Shown one piece after another: positions 43,514-55,245 of a DNA stretch of 64,000 nucleotides; position 1 is the first letter of the stretch, and each line of letters opens with the position of its first letter. Origin of the DNA: Papaver somniferum. Its lineage: Eukaryota; Streptophyta; Magnoliopsida; Ranunculales; Papaveraceae. The notes below the pieces were generated by a model that saw nothing but the letters and a program-made list of their open reading frames with translations, had not been told where the DNA came from and searched no databases. The stretch spans positions 172,493,690 through 172,557,689 of the forward strand of contig NC_039362.1 of NCBI RefSeq assembly GCF_003573695.1, read 5' to 3'. A program made the position numbers and the translations under genes.

Positions 43514-44610
43514 ACTTGTCTTTAGGCTAGAGTTTTTAGATTTTTTTTTTCTTTTTTAGGTTTTTATTTGCTTTTTTTTTATTTGTTCTTCTTTACGTTT
43601 TTGGGTTTTTATCTTTTCCTTACAGAATTTGGAATTTGGAGCAAAAGAAAATTTTGCCAAAGCTTTTGGTGAATATTTAAAGACTTTGAGTAAAAGGCAA
43701 AGCGAAAGGAGCAAAAGAAGATGATTTTTTTTTATTTCATAAAAAAAGAGAGACATTTTTTTTTTTTAGACTTTCCTTTTCTTTTGCACTTTATTTTTGG
43801 ACTTTGGACTTTGGACTTTAAATTTTGAGACATTATTTTTTTAAACCCTACGGAAGGGTAGTTTAAATATAAACTGTGTACAGAGAAGGATGACGATTAC
43901 GATATCGTCTCGGCCCCTTGGGTTCGTACACTGACATCGGAGTCGATGGCCCGAGTCGACTACAGCGGTTCATCCCCCGTCTGGAACGGGAGGTAAGTTT
44001 GTCGAAACACTCGCGAATCCCATGTCAGCGAGTTACTGTCTTCCTTCGTGTGAATATATGTCGAGGAACTGAATAAAGCTGCTTTAATTTCCTAGTAAAG
44101 GGCAAGGACTGGTCATACAAGATAAGGGTTCGGATTTCATCACCGTTCTCTTCTTGCCCGCCTTAGGAAAACGATACTTAACGCGAACCCAAGCTTTAAA
44201 ATTTGGAATAGAACGAGACCGATAAGGTAACGAGCTTAATAGGAAAGTCATTCGAAAAATATTGGTTACTCTTTTAAGCATACTTTGAAGTTCATGATGG
44301 TTTCTGTGAGTTGAGTGCGTGACTGTGCCGCCTTGTAATGCCGGTGAGGCCTTGGGTATCAAAGCTCCACGCAGCTTCCCTCGTCTCTATTCAACTTACT
44401 TTAACTCGGATTGATTCCATAGAGGTTTGCTCAGATTGTAACGAGTTCCTTTTCGAAAGAATAGAATCTGGTCTAGAAAAAATCTAAGTGGAGCCATCAT
44501 GATTTTTGTTTGCTATAAATATTTAGGTTTGTTTTGGTGGAGTCAGCCTGTTGTGTGTTTGTTTAGAACCTCCCTTCCTAAGGATTTTTATTTTTAATTT
44601 TTTGTAGTGT
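43514..44610 (+). other. long leader of the Athila-like element
   Basis: T-rich then mixed sequence without a gene. The minus frame 44084-44362 shows no domain. Confidence 0.5.
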
Positions 44611-47437
44611 ATGCCAAAATCGCTCGAGTCCATTAATGAGCGTGCTTGGAAAAGAGATACTTTTGGCCGTTTGATTAGTGACGAGACTAGAAGTTTTTAT
44701 TTTATAAATGGGGAGATCGAAGACTCTTCTTTTGAGAGCCTTGTGTTTGGAAACTTCAGTTTTGAGAACTTAAGTCTTAGTGAGGAATTCACCCCTAGGA
44801 TTTTACTGTGCCAAAAATGAAAACTTTGAAGGAGTACATGTACCCAACTAGGACCAACCGAATATCGTGTATTAAATTGCCAGCCTCTACGGCTACTTAT
44901 GAGTTGAATCCTGGTATTCTTCAGATGATCCCTATATTCTTAGGAAAAGACGATGAAAACCTTAGTTTCACATTAGGGACTTTGAAGAAATTTGTGGAAC
45001 AATTAAGATTAAAGACCTTACTGATGAAGTCTTGAAACTTAAGATGTTCCCCTTATCCTTGAGAGATAAATCCAAGACCTGGCTTAACAACCTACCATCT
45101 GAATCCATAGAAACATGGCAAGAACTTATTGATGTTTTCTATTTGAAATTCTACCCTAAGAAGAAAATTAGTTCCAGTACGCAACAAGAGGGGGAATCTC
45201 TTTATAGGTTTTTAGAGAGATTCAATGATCTCCTATCCGAATGTCCTCACCATGGGTTTGAGAAAATGAAACTAGTAGAGATTCTTTATAATGGTTTAGA
45301 CTATTCGACCAAAGTCATGGTCGAGTCTATGTGGTGGTGAGTTCACTAGTAAAAATGCCGATGATGCTTTTACCTTCTTAGGAGTTATTGCTGAAAAATC
45401 CCAACAGTAGGAACCTTGTGTTCAACCCCCTAAGAGACTCTTGGTCAATAGAAGTAGCACAAATATGGTAGATTCAAGCTTTGGGTCAGATGTTAAGTTT
45501 GCGTCTTTGTCTAGAAGGTTAGAAGCTTTGGAATTGAATCGGTCTAAACATAGGTCTCTTGTTGAACCTGATGATAGGATTAGAGCCTTTCAAGTCTCTA
45601 GTTGTGGAGTAGAACCCAATAGCTCGTTTGGGAAGGTCAGGTTAGTGAAGAGCAAGCCCATGCTGTTTATAACAATGCTAGGTTTGAAAATCGTCAGAAG
45701 TTTGACCCATACTCAGAGACCTACAACCATGGTTGGAGAAGCCATCCTAATTTTTCTTGGTCTAAGGGACAGAATCAAGGTAATTCTAGTAATTTTCAAC
45801 CTCCCCCAGGTTTTGGTCATACTCAGGACCCTTCAGGTCAAACTCAGTTTCAAAACACATCTGAGAAAAGGATCTCGACCTTAGAAGAAACTCTTACTAT
45901 GTTAGCAAAGAACTATGATATGTTATCAGCTAACCACCTTTCAACAAGAAACCAGGCACACTCTAGCTAAATTAGAACTTCAAGTCGGCCAAATAGCTAA
46001 TTATATAAGTGAGAGAGAAGATGGAAAGTTAACTAGTCATACTGATCCTAACCCCAAAGGAGAGAAGTTGTACAATCATGTGAATTCAGTTACAACCCTT
46101 AGGAGCGGTAAAACGGTAGACAATAAGGTATCCACACCTAGTGGACATACTTTAGTTCCACATTCTACTTCCCAAGAGAAGGATCCCGTAGCTGAAGAAA
46201 CTGAAACAATATCTAAGGAGTCCAAAGAAATTCCTGATAGGACTACCTTTGTGCCTAGAGCCCCATATCCACAGTTGTTAGCCCCAACAAAGAAGGAGTC
46301 GATTTTCAACGAGATAATGGAAACATTTAAGCAGGTGAACATAGACATTCCGTTATTAGAAGCAATTAGGCAGATGCCTGCTTATGCCAAGTTCCTTAAA
46401 GATCTTTGTACACGAAAGCGTAATCTTAATATCCATAAGAAAGCCTTTTTAGTTGGTCAAGTAAGTTCTGTTCTTCTGAACAAAACACCCCATAAGTATA
46501 AGGACCCTGGATGCCCCACCATATCCTGTGCGATTGGTAATCACATGGTCGATAACACATTACTTGACATAGGAGCCAGTGTTAACTTACTTCTGTATCA
46601 TGTATACACCCAGCTAGGTCTTGGTAAGTTGAAACCGATCAAAATGACACTTCAATTAGCTGATAGGTCTGTCAAAGTGCCTCGTGGTGTCATAGAAGAT
46701 GTTCTTATTGAGGTTGATAGGTTTATATACCCGTGGATTTTGTTGTTCTAGATACCCATCCTGTTCAGGACCCAAGTGCTCAAATCCCGGTGATTTTAGG
46801 TCGCCCATTCTTAGCCACATCTAATGCTGTCATCAACTGTAGAACCGTACTTATGAACATATCTTTTGGTAATATGGCTACTGAGTTAAATGTTTTTAAT
46901 GTCATTAAGTCTTCTGAAATAGATGATTTAGAAGTGGTGAACATGATTAGAACTTTAGGTCAAGATCCGTTAGCCTGCAGTGTGTTTGATAATCCTTTAT
47001 TTGAGGAACCCTTTAGTGATTCGGGGGAGATGAGCATGACGAACACCTTAGTTGATGAGCCTATGCTAGAGATTTTATTTGATAATCCATTATATGAAGA
47101 TGTTGTTCGTTTAGATGATCAGTCCCCAAAAGAAGTTAGTCATTCTGTTGACTTTATGGACCCTAGAATCAATCCGATAGATTTTGGTCCATTTGAGGAT
47201 AGTGTTCACCCTAAGTTTGGGGGTAATTATGATTCTTGTGATCGTCAAGTATCCTTAATTGAAGTCCCTAACTTGGGACTCGAGCTTTGTGCCTCTAAGT
47301 TATTACTTGAGTTTCTTCAAACTCTGCTACCCGATCCTCCCGATATTATCCATGAGGAAATCCATTTCTTAGAAACATGTCATCCGGTTCAACCTATTTT
47401 CCTAGACATTCATATAGAGCCCAAAGAGACACCCTAG
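44611..47437 (+). pseudogene. Athila-type gag and aspartic protease, frameshifted
   Basis: Read across frames: LKEYMYPTRTNRISCI and YELNPGILQMIPIFLG (44820-44950), then the Retrotrans_gag core MFPLSLRDKSKTWLNNLP and ELIDVFYLKFYPKKK (45044-45170), GESLYRFLERFNDLLSECP, then LAKLELQVGQIANYIS and LRSGKTVDN, then protease TLLDIGASVNLLLYHVY (about 46560-46610; Asp-Ile-Gly-Ala form of the catalytic loop) and IPVILGRPFLATSNAVI (46776-46825). Frames change near 44820, 45030 and 45340, and a missing C near 46731 separates the last two. The frame then continues through an acidic region (FDNPLFEEPF, FDNPLYEDV) to a stop at 47437. RT does not follow. Confidence 0.88.
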
Positions 47438-49332
47438 ATAAATCTAGTTGCCTTGAGAAAAGCCCTAGATCAAGTTATGCTTTGTCTGCTTATTTTTCTA
47501 ATCCGAGATGGTAGTCTTTCATTTGTGTATGCTCTATTTGTCTCTGAGGACCCACAACTATTTCGGCTATTGGTATATGACTTTGGAAGGTGACAATCCT
47601 TTTTGAGGTATTTGATGTCTAGCTAAAGACTTTAAATTTAGCATTTTATGGGAGGCACCTACGCTCATGCTTACGGTAATATCCTTCCTTATTTCTTTCC
47701 CCTCAAGTGGTAACAGTTTCTCCTTGTTCATGTTTTTATTTTTATCTTTAGAACATTGAGGACAATTTTAGATTTAAGTTTGGGGGTAAGGGAGAAACTT
47801 CTAGCGTCACATAGTATCCGGTTATCTAAGTTTACATAATGTTTCTCACCGAAAAGATAGAAATTGGAATTGCTAGAGTAACATTCTATTGATACATTAG
47901 ATAAAAATACATTGAGATCTTTGAAATTCAGGAGAGAACTTGTTCCTTTTAGAGGGTAATCGTGATGGACCTAACCATCCATGATGGAAAGGCAAGTAGG
48001 TCAGAAGGAAATGCCAGAAATACAAATCAACCTCACAATGTAGTCTTAGTTACTGGATTACGACTCTCTCAGTAGAAACTTATCATCATCAACAAGCGGA
48101 GCGACATTAAAATCTATGAAGAAAGTTGAAGACGTTAAAGGTTTAGAAGTAACAACAGAAAAACATAAATCAAAAATCAATGTTGAAGACTTAGTTACAA
48201 GAAGTTATAAGATCAAATGATATAAGTTGTTGAAGTTCATGATACCAAGACATCATAAGTTGCAAAGACCTAAGTTCTAAAGTGGTGCAGCGTATCAATG
48301 GTAACTCAGCTCAATCTAGAAATTTAGGTTAAAATTTCTAAAGACCTGACTTCTTGAATCGAAGAATTGAATCAGATTCAATGCAAGGCTCTCGAATTGA
48401 TGACAGAATCAAATCAATGCAAGGCTTTAGAGAAAAACTCTAGTTTAATATCTCTTAAAACTGAATGTCAAAAACTATCTTAAAATCCCTTATTTATAAT
48501 AACCTAACTTTCCTAAAAATCGAGCATCAAAAAAAGGAAATCATAAAAGAAAAGTAAATCTAAAAAAAAAGGCCATAATTAGGAAAGGTATCAAGATGCT
48601 GCATCATAAAGTCCTTCTCTCATGGCCATTTAAATTTTTGTCTTGTTATTTTTGTGTTGAAAAAAAAATGAAAAAAAAAAATGGAATTTCTTTTTTACAT
48701 TTTAATTAGTTTTTTTCAATAAGGCCATGGGGAAGTAGAAATCCATAAAGAAGTTTCAAGAAAAAAAATCGAGGAAAAGATTTAATTGTCAAGGTTCTAC
48801 GAGGTTCGAGAGTTTATCATCAACAATTGAAGCCGAAGAAGACGTTTTTTCTACTGAGCGTTATGAGAAAGTCGAAGAGAGATGCATATTGGTTGCTTTG
48901 TTAGTCTTCTTTCCATTTGACACAAGATCTTTCTAGAACTGGTTCAACTCATCACACGTAATTAGTCCAGCTGTGTAGCAGATGTCCCTCTCATCTTTAT
49001 CTCTCTCCTAATCTTATCCAGCTGTAAAGCAGATGCATCTTACAATGTTTATCTAGCTGTGTAGCGAATATCTCTTTATCTAGCAGTGTTGCAGATGTGT
49101 CTCCCCTATTCTTTGTGCAGTTTAGAGCTGGCACCTTTAATTTCTCGGGCATTCTAGTTACTTGGAGATAGGTTGAGAATATGTATGTCCTCATAGCTAT
49201 TTGGATACTTGTGACCAATTAGAAGTCATGGTTTTACGGGTACACCTCTGGTAAACCCTCCCGAGATTAACTCGGTTTTATTTTTTATTAGTTTTGCTCG
49301 AGGACTAGCAAATAATAAGTTTGGGGGTATTT
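47438..49332 (+). other. 3' non-coding part of the Athila-like element with polypurine tract
   Basis: No coding frame. GATTTAAGTTTGGGGGTAAG at ~47770 resembles the true polypurine tract AAGTTTGGGGGTATT at 49317-49331, so an extra central tract may exist. A four-fold CAGCTGTGTAGCAGATG-like series lies at 48968-49095. Confidence 0.65.
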
Positions 49333-50866
49333 GATAGACACATTTTTGTGTCTAAGTTGTCCTCAATTTTCTCTATGTTGGTACTCGCTTTTGTACTTAT
49401 TGTGGTGTTTTGTGTGTTTGTACGTATTTTTGAGAAATAAACATTTTTGGAAAAATCGGCTCGAAAAGTTGCTCGGGGCACCCCCCGGAGGATATTTGTT
49501 AAAGGCACCCTCACTTTGGATAAGGGCACCACCAGGCACCCCATCTGCTAAAGGCGCCCATATTTTGGATCAGGGCACTTCATCCTCAGCATTTTGAATT
49601 TCAAATATGGCGGGAAACTGTTGCAGTTGAAGAACATATTAGGGCTTGATTTTTGGGCGTGCTAGAAGTAGACTCAATGGCTGAAACTTCATGGTTCGAC
49701 TTGATTGATCTTAACAGGCATGGTACGATCAATGTTTTGGGTTAGAATTGGCTGGAAACTCAGATTACGTAATTCAGGAAGTTACATATTTTATAAACCC
49801 GTTAATGGTTGTTTTGGTTTTGGACGACTGCTAGGGAGATTACAACGCTACAATTGGTTGTATTGGGCCTGTTTCAGCTTAACAGGTCTGCTAAGTCCAT
49901 CAGAACCGGGGAATTTGGTCTACATCATCGGAGAGAAGAAAACAGAGAGTACGTGTACAAAGTGAGACAATCACGGGATTTTATGAGCCGTAGTGAGTTT
50001 TAAACATGTACGACAGAGTTAAGCAACCATTTGGAGCATGTATAAGATAAATATGGAGATTTGACAGCTGCAGAGCGTGTGAAAATCAAAATCAGAGGAA
50101 GAAAATTTGTACCCTGCATGGAGAATAATGAAGAATATTTTGCAATCAAGACGAGATATTTTGTTGTTAATATGTATAAATAGGCTGCTGGGATGTTGTA
50201 GAAGGGTAATGGAGTGAGTGGGTAGAGTTTAGAGAATAACAGAGACAATTACAGAGCTGCAAAATACTTTTTCTGCTGCTGCAATAGAGGAAGAACACGA
50301 AGAACATTGGACTCCATAAGACAGACATATTTCTTACAACAACAACGACACCACTGGAGTAGTCGTAAAGGAACAGTGACAGTGGCCGTTATTATCTATC
50401 GTTGTTTGTAACAACTCGGTTTGTAACAATTATAAATGTTACAAACCTGGTTTTAATTATTTTTCTCCATTTCATCATTTGTACACCTCCTTTGAGCAAT
50501 AAAAATGAATTTTGAGCGTGTTTCCATCATGATGAGCTAAACCCAATCCTTTGGGCGATGGAGGAAACTATTGTTTCGGTAAAAGTGATACATCTTTATT
50601 TAATTAATTATAAAAACTCTATTATTATTTTTGCATTGAACTCAAAATTGATTATATGATTTTTATTAGTTAGGTGTATTTTCTCTTGATAGAATATGCT
50701 TGCTTTAGTGTTTTGATATTCTATGCTTGGATTAACATCTATTCTTTTGGAAATCTACATGTCTAGGCAATACTATTAGAATCAATTTGAATGCTGAGTT
50801 GCATAATTATTGTTTTATTAAATCACTAATATCGACCAATGGTGGAATCCTAGCCTCAGTCTCTCT
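49333..50866 (+). repeat. 3' LTR of the Athila-like element, truncated at its end
   Basis: Begins TGATAGACACATTTTTGTG and matches 41832-43367 throughout; ends at CAGTCTCTCT and then changes to SIRE gag sequence. TATA box at 50175-50184. The ~125 bp downstream of TCTCTCT in the 5' LTR are absent. Confidence 0.88.
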
Positions 50867-50876
50867 AAGGATGCTT

Positions 50877-51365
50877 CTAGGATTTGCACTGTCCATGGGA
50901 TATGACAAGGGATGCTTCAAGTTTCTCCTTCTCAACACGAAGTCTGTCAAGATCATATGAATGCGTCTTCATCAAACATTTTTCTCTAATTGAGCGTTCC
51001 TTAGTCAGCTTTTCAAGATTACAAATCTTTTCACGCTGTAGATTGTTTTCTTGAAGAAGTTTCTCAATATCCTTAGAGAAAGACCCTATAATGTTACAGA
51101 GTACTTGTACACGATCAATAGACTTTCCAAATTCATCAATGAGTTTACCAGGATCCTGTAGATCAATACACTCAGTAAAAAATTTTGAAATTTTGGTGAG
51201 CTCCATTTCAGCTGTAGCCATTATATCTAATGTCTCATTGGAGGAAGAATGATTCACACAAGATGAGACATTCTTCTTACCTCGGGATTCAGAAGAATCA
51301 TCTAAGGAGTAACCCTTTGAGGTATTTTCGAGACACTTGACAAAGTTGACAGCTTTAGGAGGCAT
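50877..51365 (-). pseudogene. SIRE-like gag N-terminal part, coiled coil
   Basis: From ATG 51365 (MPPKAVNFVKCLEN) to a stop at 50877, ~162 residues. Second half is a charged heptad-like coil (SKDIEKLLQENNLQREKI, LDRLRVEKEKLEASL). Starts ~75 bases after the primer-binding site, as gag should. Cut short next to the nested element at 50866; zinc knuckle, protease and all pol are missing. Recognised mainly by its place between primer-binding site and deletion point. Confidence 0.7.
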
Positions 51366-51442
51366 TTTGGTATGCGTATGAGATTCTGTCCACAAAGTCA
51401 GATCGCTACAAACACAGACTGATGAAGTCTTTGTGTGTTTGC

Positions 51443-51458
51443 CTGCTCTGATACCAAT
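51443..51458 (-). promoter_or_regulatory. primer-binding site of the SIRE-like element, initiator tRNA-Met
   Basis: Minus strand TTGGTATCAGAGCAGG directly after the LTR end TTTTTCA. Confidence 0.88.
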
Positions 51459-53877
51459 TGAAAAAGCGAGGGTCTAACAACACCACCCAATATTTCGATT
51501 AGAAATCTGTATGGACTAACTCCGAAATACTTTGCTAGAGAATCAACTAGACATTCAGACTCAATATATATAAAAGTATCTCAAGGAGTTAATATCTCTC
51601 TCTTGATTTGATTTCTACTCAAGCTAAAATCAATAGCGAGTCTTTATCAAATACAAGGAATAACTTGGACGGTACCAAAGACCAATGCCCAAGGATCAAT
51701 CAATATCAATCAACAACCAAAGGTTGGATTTCCAATTGATGATCACGAACGCACAACCTGTATTATTTCAATTATATAAAATATAGTGTGGAAAAGAAAT
51801 AACACAGACACCATAAATTTTGTTAACGAGGAAACTGCAAATGCAGAAAAACACCGGGACCTAGTCCAGATTGAATACACATTGTATTAAGCCGATACAG
51901 ACACTAGCCTACAGTAAACTAACTTCAGACTGATCTATAGTTCAACCCCTACCAATCTCCCACTAATACAAGGTACAGTTTTACTCCTACGCCTCTAATC
52001 CCAGCAGGACACTGCATACTTGATTCCCTTAGATGATCTCACCCACAACTAAGAGTTGCTGCAACCCAAAATCACAGACTTGATAATAAACGAATCTGTC
52101 TCACACAGAAAAGTCTATCAAAAGGATAAATATGTCTCCCACAGGTAAACCCTAGGTTTTGTTCCGTCTTTAGATATAAAATCAAGGTAACAGGAACCAA
52201 TTGATAATCTGGACTTATATTCCTGAAGAACATCCTAGATTAATCAATCACCTCTCTACAATCCTTCCTGACTACACAGGAGGTTTGTCGAGGAATCACA
52301 AAGAGTGAGACGAAGATGTTTGTGACTTCTTTATCTTGCCTATCATAGAACTATCACGATCTCAAGCCAATCAATCTATTGTACTCGTACGATAGAAGAT
52401 GCAAGATCAGATCACACAATTACAATAAAGTAGTATCAGTATGGCTTCACAATCCCAATGAAGTCTTTAAGTCGTTAACCTGATTTTAGAGAAGAAAATC
52501 AAAGGTTAATGGAGATCGACTCTAGAGAGCGCACTAGTATCACACAAACGTGTGGGGATTAAGTTTTTCTCTAGCTAGATGTCTCATATATATAGCCTTT
52601 CTAATCATGGTTTTTCCTTAGGTACAGAGCAAACTCTATCCACATATAGATAAAAACCTGATTTAGATTCAAGTCAATATCTCTCAACCGTTAGATTGAA
52701 ACACATAGCTTGTCACACACACTTGGGTACACGTTTACTGGGTTTGAGAAAACCATGCCCAAACGAGTACACGTATGTTAGTTCAACATGATAATCCAAA
52801 AGGTCAACCATATGAGCATCTCATATTAATCATGTTCTTCTTCACCATAACTAGTCCAATTGAATCAAATGAATTAGTTAAGAGTTGATTAATTTCTATG
52901 AGATCTTATGTAACTACACAAGACACAATTGAAACAAAGATGATTCGATTCGATTAGAATCGGCTCATGAGCATTATAGACACGATTTGCATAAAGCATT
53001 CCTTAATAATTATTGTTTCATGTTCAGAGCACATCTTTAGATCATAACCTCTTAAGATCACAAACAAGTTCGCGGACTTAAGTTAATCGGTTGAGTTTTC
53101 CAAACTCAGCAGAAATTCTCGGGTCGAAACTTCCGCCAGTTCGCGGACTGGGTTCGCGGACTTAGCTCACAAATGAGTTTTGGAAATCCCAGCAGAAATT
53201 CTCGGTCGAGACCTTCCGTCAGTTCGCGGACTAAGTCTGCAGACTGGGTTCGCGGACTTGGAAAGCCAATTCCACAATCCTACCGATTTCTCTTGATCAA
53301 CAAAGTTGGAAAACTTCGGTTCAAGGAATACATGGTTATATAATCTAAGCTCTCATTCCAATCATTGAAACATTCTCATAGGGCGATGTTAAGTCGTGAA
53401 GAACAACATACCTTTCTCGTCAGAGGAATTTCCAAAGTGATTGAAACTTTCATGACTTTGTCACTAGGTGAAGATAAACCTGATCAAAGCGAAACGCTTT
53501 ACCAACACATGATTTCAAGTAAAAGATAAGCAATGAATACTCAGCTCGAAATATCAAGTGTATATGATCTAGTCTATATAGCATATGACTTTTGTCTCAT
53601 AAGAAGTAGGATAAGAATAGATAGACTTTCGAGTGATAGATAAGTTCAAGTCTTCACATACCTTTTTGTTGATGAAGTTCCACGGTTCCTTGGTGTAGAT
53701 CTTCGTCGTTGTCGATGAATCACCATGAAGTCCTTGAGCTCAACTACACTTTTTCTATCCTAGTCCGAGACTTAGCTAATAGGCTAGAAATCAAGACTTT
53801 ATAGTTTTCATCACTAACATTGACAAACATGATTGATATAGAAATGCATGCGAGGTTGATCGAGCTATTCTCTAACA
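51459..53877 (-). repeat. 5' LTR of the SIRE-like element
   Basis: 2,419 bp; on plus TGAAAAAGCGAGGGTC to CTCTAACA. The U3 repeat patch (53065-53260) has more GTTCGCGGACT units than in the 3' LTR, including a tandem CTGGGTTCGCGGACT. Confidence 0.88.
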
Positions 53878-54215
53878 CATGGCATGCCATTGACACAGTA
53901 GTGCGGCTGGTATGGTCGGCATGCCCTTGGCGCAAAGACGTGGCTGGCATGGCATACCATTGGCACAGTGGTGCGGCTGGCACGGTTGACATGACTTGGC
54001 GCGGAGACATGGATGGCATGGCATGCCATTGACACAGTGATGTGTCTGGCATGGTTGGCATGCCTTGGCGCGGAGAAGTGGCTGACATGGCATGCCATTG
54101 GCACAGTGGTGCGGCTGGCATGCCTTGGCGCGGAGACGTGGCTGGCATGGAATGCCATTGGCACATTGATGCGGGTGGCATGGTTGTCATGCCTTGGCGC
54201 AGTAGCATGGGAATT
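53878..54215. repeat. 69-bp minisatellite, part beyond the SIRE-like insertion
   Basis: About five more units of the array ending at 38252 (CTTGGCGCGGAGACGTGGC, GCATGCCATTGGCACAGTG). Joining 38252 to 53878 across the insertion gives a continuous array. Confidence 0.9.
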
Positions 54216-54485
54216 AGGGTTTGGCATAGATGATGTCAGTCAATGTTAAGGGTTCTGCCGTGGAACATGACTAATGTAAAAAAAAGGTACCCCGGTAATT
54301 CTTACGTAGGAATGCTGATCGATTCAATAAATGTGCTAATGGTCATAATGACGTCATGTCAGATGTACAGTTTTACGATTTTAACCCTAAGCTAAAAACC
54401 ACCATCAACACCAGGACCAACCGTTTTCTTATGGATGGATGTTCGGAATGTTTGTTAATGGGTTGGACGTGGATGGAATTTTGTG
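54216..54485. other. outer end of the long LTR and border, not resolved
   Basis: Unique sequence following the array; should contain the start of the long minus-strand LTR. I could not find its exact first base or a target duplication. Confidence 0.4.
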
Positions 54486-54660
54486 TTTCTACTCTCTCAT
54501 CAAATGTAAGAGGACCATGAATACGCTTGGGTGATAAGGGAAGTGGGGGTGAGCATTTGGCCCGTAATGGAACTGAAAAAGTAGTTGAACTAAAATTTTG
54601 TGTCTCTACTCTCTTTTCAAATGCAAGAGCTCCATGAATATACTGAGGTGATAAGAAGTG
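54486..54660. repeat. two partial copies of the EF-P upstream flank
   Basis: Copy at 54486 (CTACTCTCTCATCAAATG, GAGGACCATGAATACG, GTGATAAGGGAAG) and at ~54604 (CTACTCTCTTTTCAAATG, GAGCTCCATGAATA, GTGATAAGAAG), both like 35200-35260 in the same orientation. The first ends in GTGGGGGTGAGCATTTGGCCC, the start of the MITE at 54661, so MITE end and flank were duplicated together (~118 bp). Confidence 0.8.
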
Positions 54661-55150
54661 GGGGTGAGCATTTGGCCCGTAATTCGTGGATTTAATCGGG
54701 ACCAACAATTCTTTTGTGGATGGATGCCCGGACCGTATGTTTATCAGTTGGATGCGAACGAAATTTTTGAAATCCAAGGATCGAGCCTGGATGCAACCTT
54801 GAAAATTCAATGGACATTCATATCCGTCAAATTAAACTCATTTATATAGTTCTAGAAAATACTCATTAACTTAGGAATTCTTAAGGTGATTGCTAGGGTG
54901 TTGTTGTACATGACATTTTTATATTTGTATATACATATATATGATATGTAGGTTTTATAAGGAGTCATTTTATTTTCTTTATTATAAATTTGAACAAAAA
55001 AAAAATCTATTGGATTATCCGTATCCAGTCCGTCCATCCATGCATCCATTGGATATTGGATTGGATGTGGATGCCAAATTTGAAACCCGTAATGTACTTG
55101 ATTAGATGAGGATGAGATGAAAACTGGTCCATACTGACCCATGCTCACCC
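54661..55150. mobile_element. hAT-like MITE inserted in an EF-P flank copy
   Basis: Starts GGGGTGAGCATTTGG and ends CCCATGCTCACCC, short inverted termini. Flanks ATAAGAAG and ATAAAGGG are similar 8-mers, and the unoccupied flank at 35250 reads TGATAAGGGAAGGATGG, so an 8-bp duplication is likely. No transposase. Confidence 0.6.
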
Positions 55151-55245
55151 ATAAAGGGGGGGATGGAAAGAATAATATTTTGTATCATTTCATTTATGGT
55201 TTTTAGCTGGAGGCTCATAATTTTCCCTGGGCCATATTTTAACTC
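55151..55245. repeat. rest of the EF-P flank copy
   Basis: GGGGATGGAAAG, TTTCATTTATGG, TTTTAGCTGGAGGCTCATAAT correspond to 35257-35320 of the EF-P flank. Confidence 0.65.

Larger units (their letters stand above)
41832..50866 (+). mobile_element. Athila-like gypsy element with gag and protease only
   Basis: 5' LTR 41832-~43491, primer-binding site TGGCGCCGCCGACTCGG, gag-protease remnants 44611-47437, ~1.9 kb non-coding, polypurine AAGTTTGGGGGTATT and 3' LTR from 49333. The LTRs begin TGATAGACACATTTTT. The 3' LTR stops at 50866, ~125 bp short of the 5' LTR, exactly where SIRE gag sequence begins. No RT, RNase H or integrase is seen, and the element is too short to hold them, so it is a non-autonomous gag-type derivative. 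Many frameshifts and stops in the coding part. Confidence 0.85.
38253..53877 (-). mobile_element. Ty1/copia SIRE/Maximus-like element carrying a nested gypsy element
   Basis: Two direct repeats of ~2.4 kb (38253-40635 and 51459-53877) flank it. On the minus strand the right copy is the 5' LTR, followed by the initiator-Met primer-binding site (51458-51443) and a gag start; the left copy is the 3' LTR, preceded by polypurine AAAGGGGGAGA. Flanks CATAG (left) and CATGG (right) give a 5-bp target duplication with one change within the minisatellite. Pol is missing; the space is taken by an Athila-like element (41832-50866) whose right end is cut at the SIRE gag. Long LTRs and a long coiled-coil gag fit the SIRE/Maximus lineage. 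Confidence 0.85.
35570..54380 (-). mobile_element. very long gypsy-type LTR with minisatellite U3, split by a SIRE-like insertion
   Basis: Read on the minus strand: a start somewhere near 54380, a minisatellite region (54215-53878 and 38250-36370), then ~430 bp of unique sequence, a TATA box TATAAATAGG at 35942-35933, ~360 bp of R/U5-like sequence and an LTR end at ~35570 next to the primer-binding site. Removing the insertion 38253-53877 leaves ~3.2 kb, long but possible for a plant gypsy LTR. The left border near 54380 is not pinned down; no second LTR or internal coding region is present. The interpretation as an LTR is inference from the TATA plus primer-binding site layout. Confidence 0.5.

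Noticed and set aside
53744..54249. Similar repeat frames in the right part of the array
   Set aside because: Same periodicity artefact as at 37.7-38.3 kb.
54373..54810. 145-codon minus frame
   Set aside because: It runs through duplicated EF-P flank and MITE ends; the internal similarity is from the duplication.
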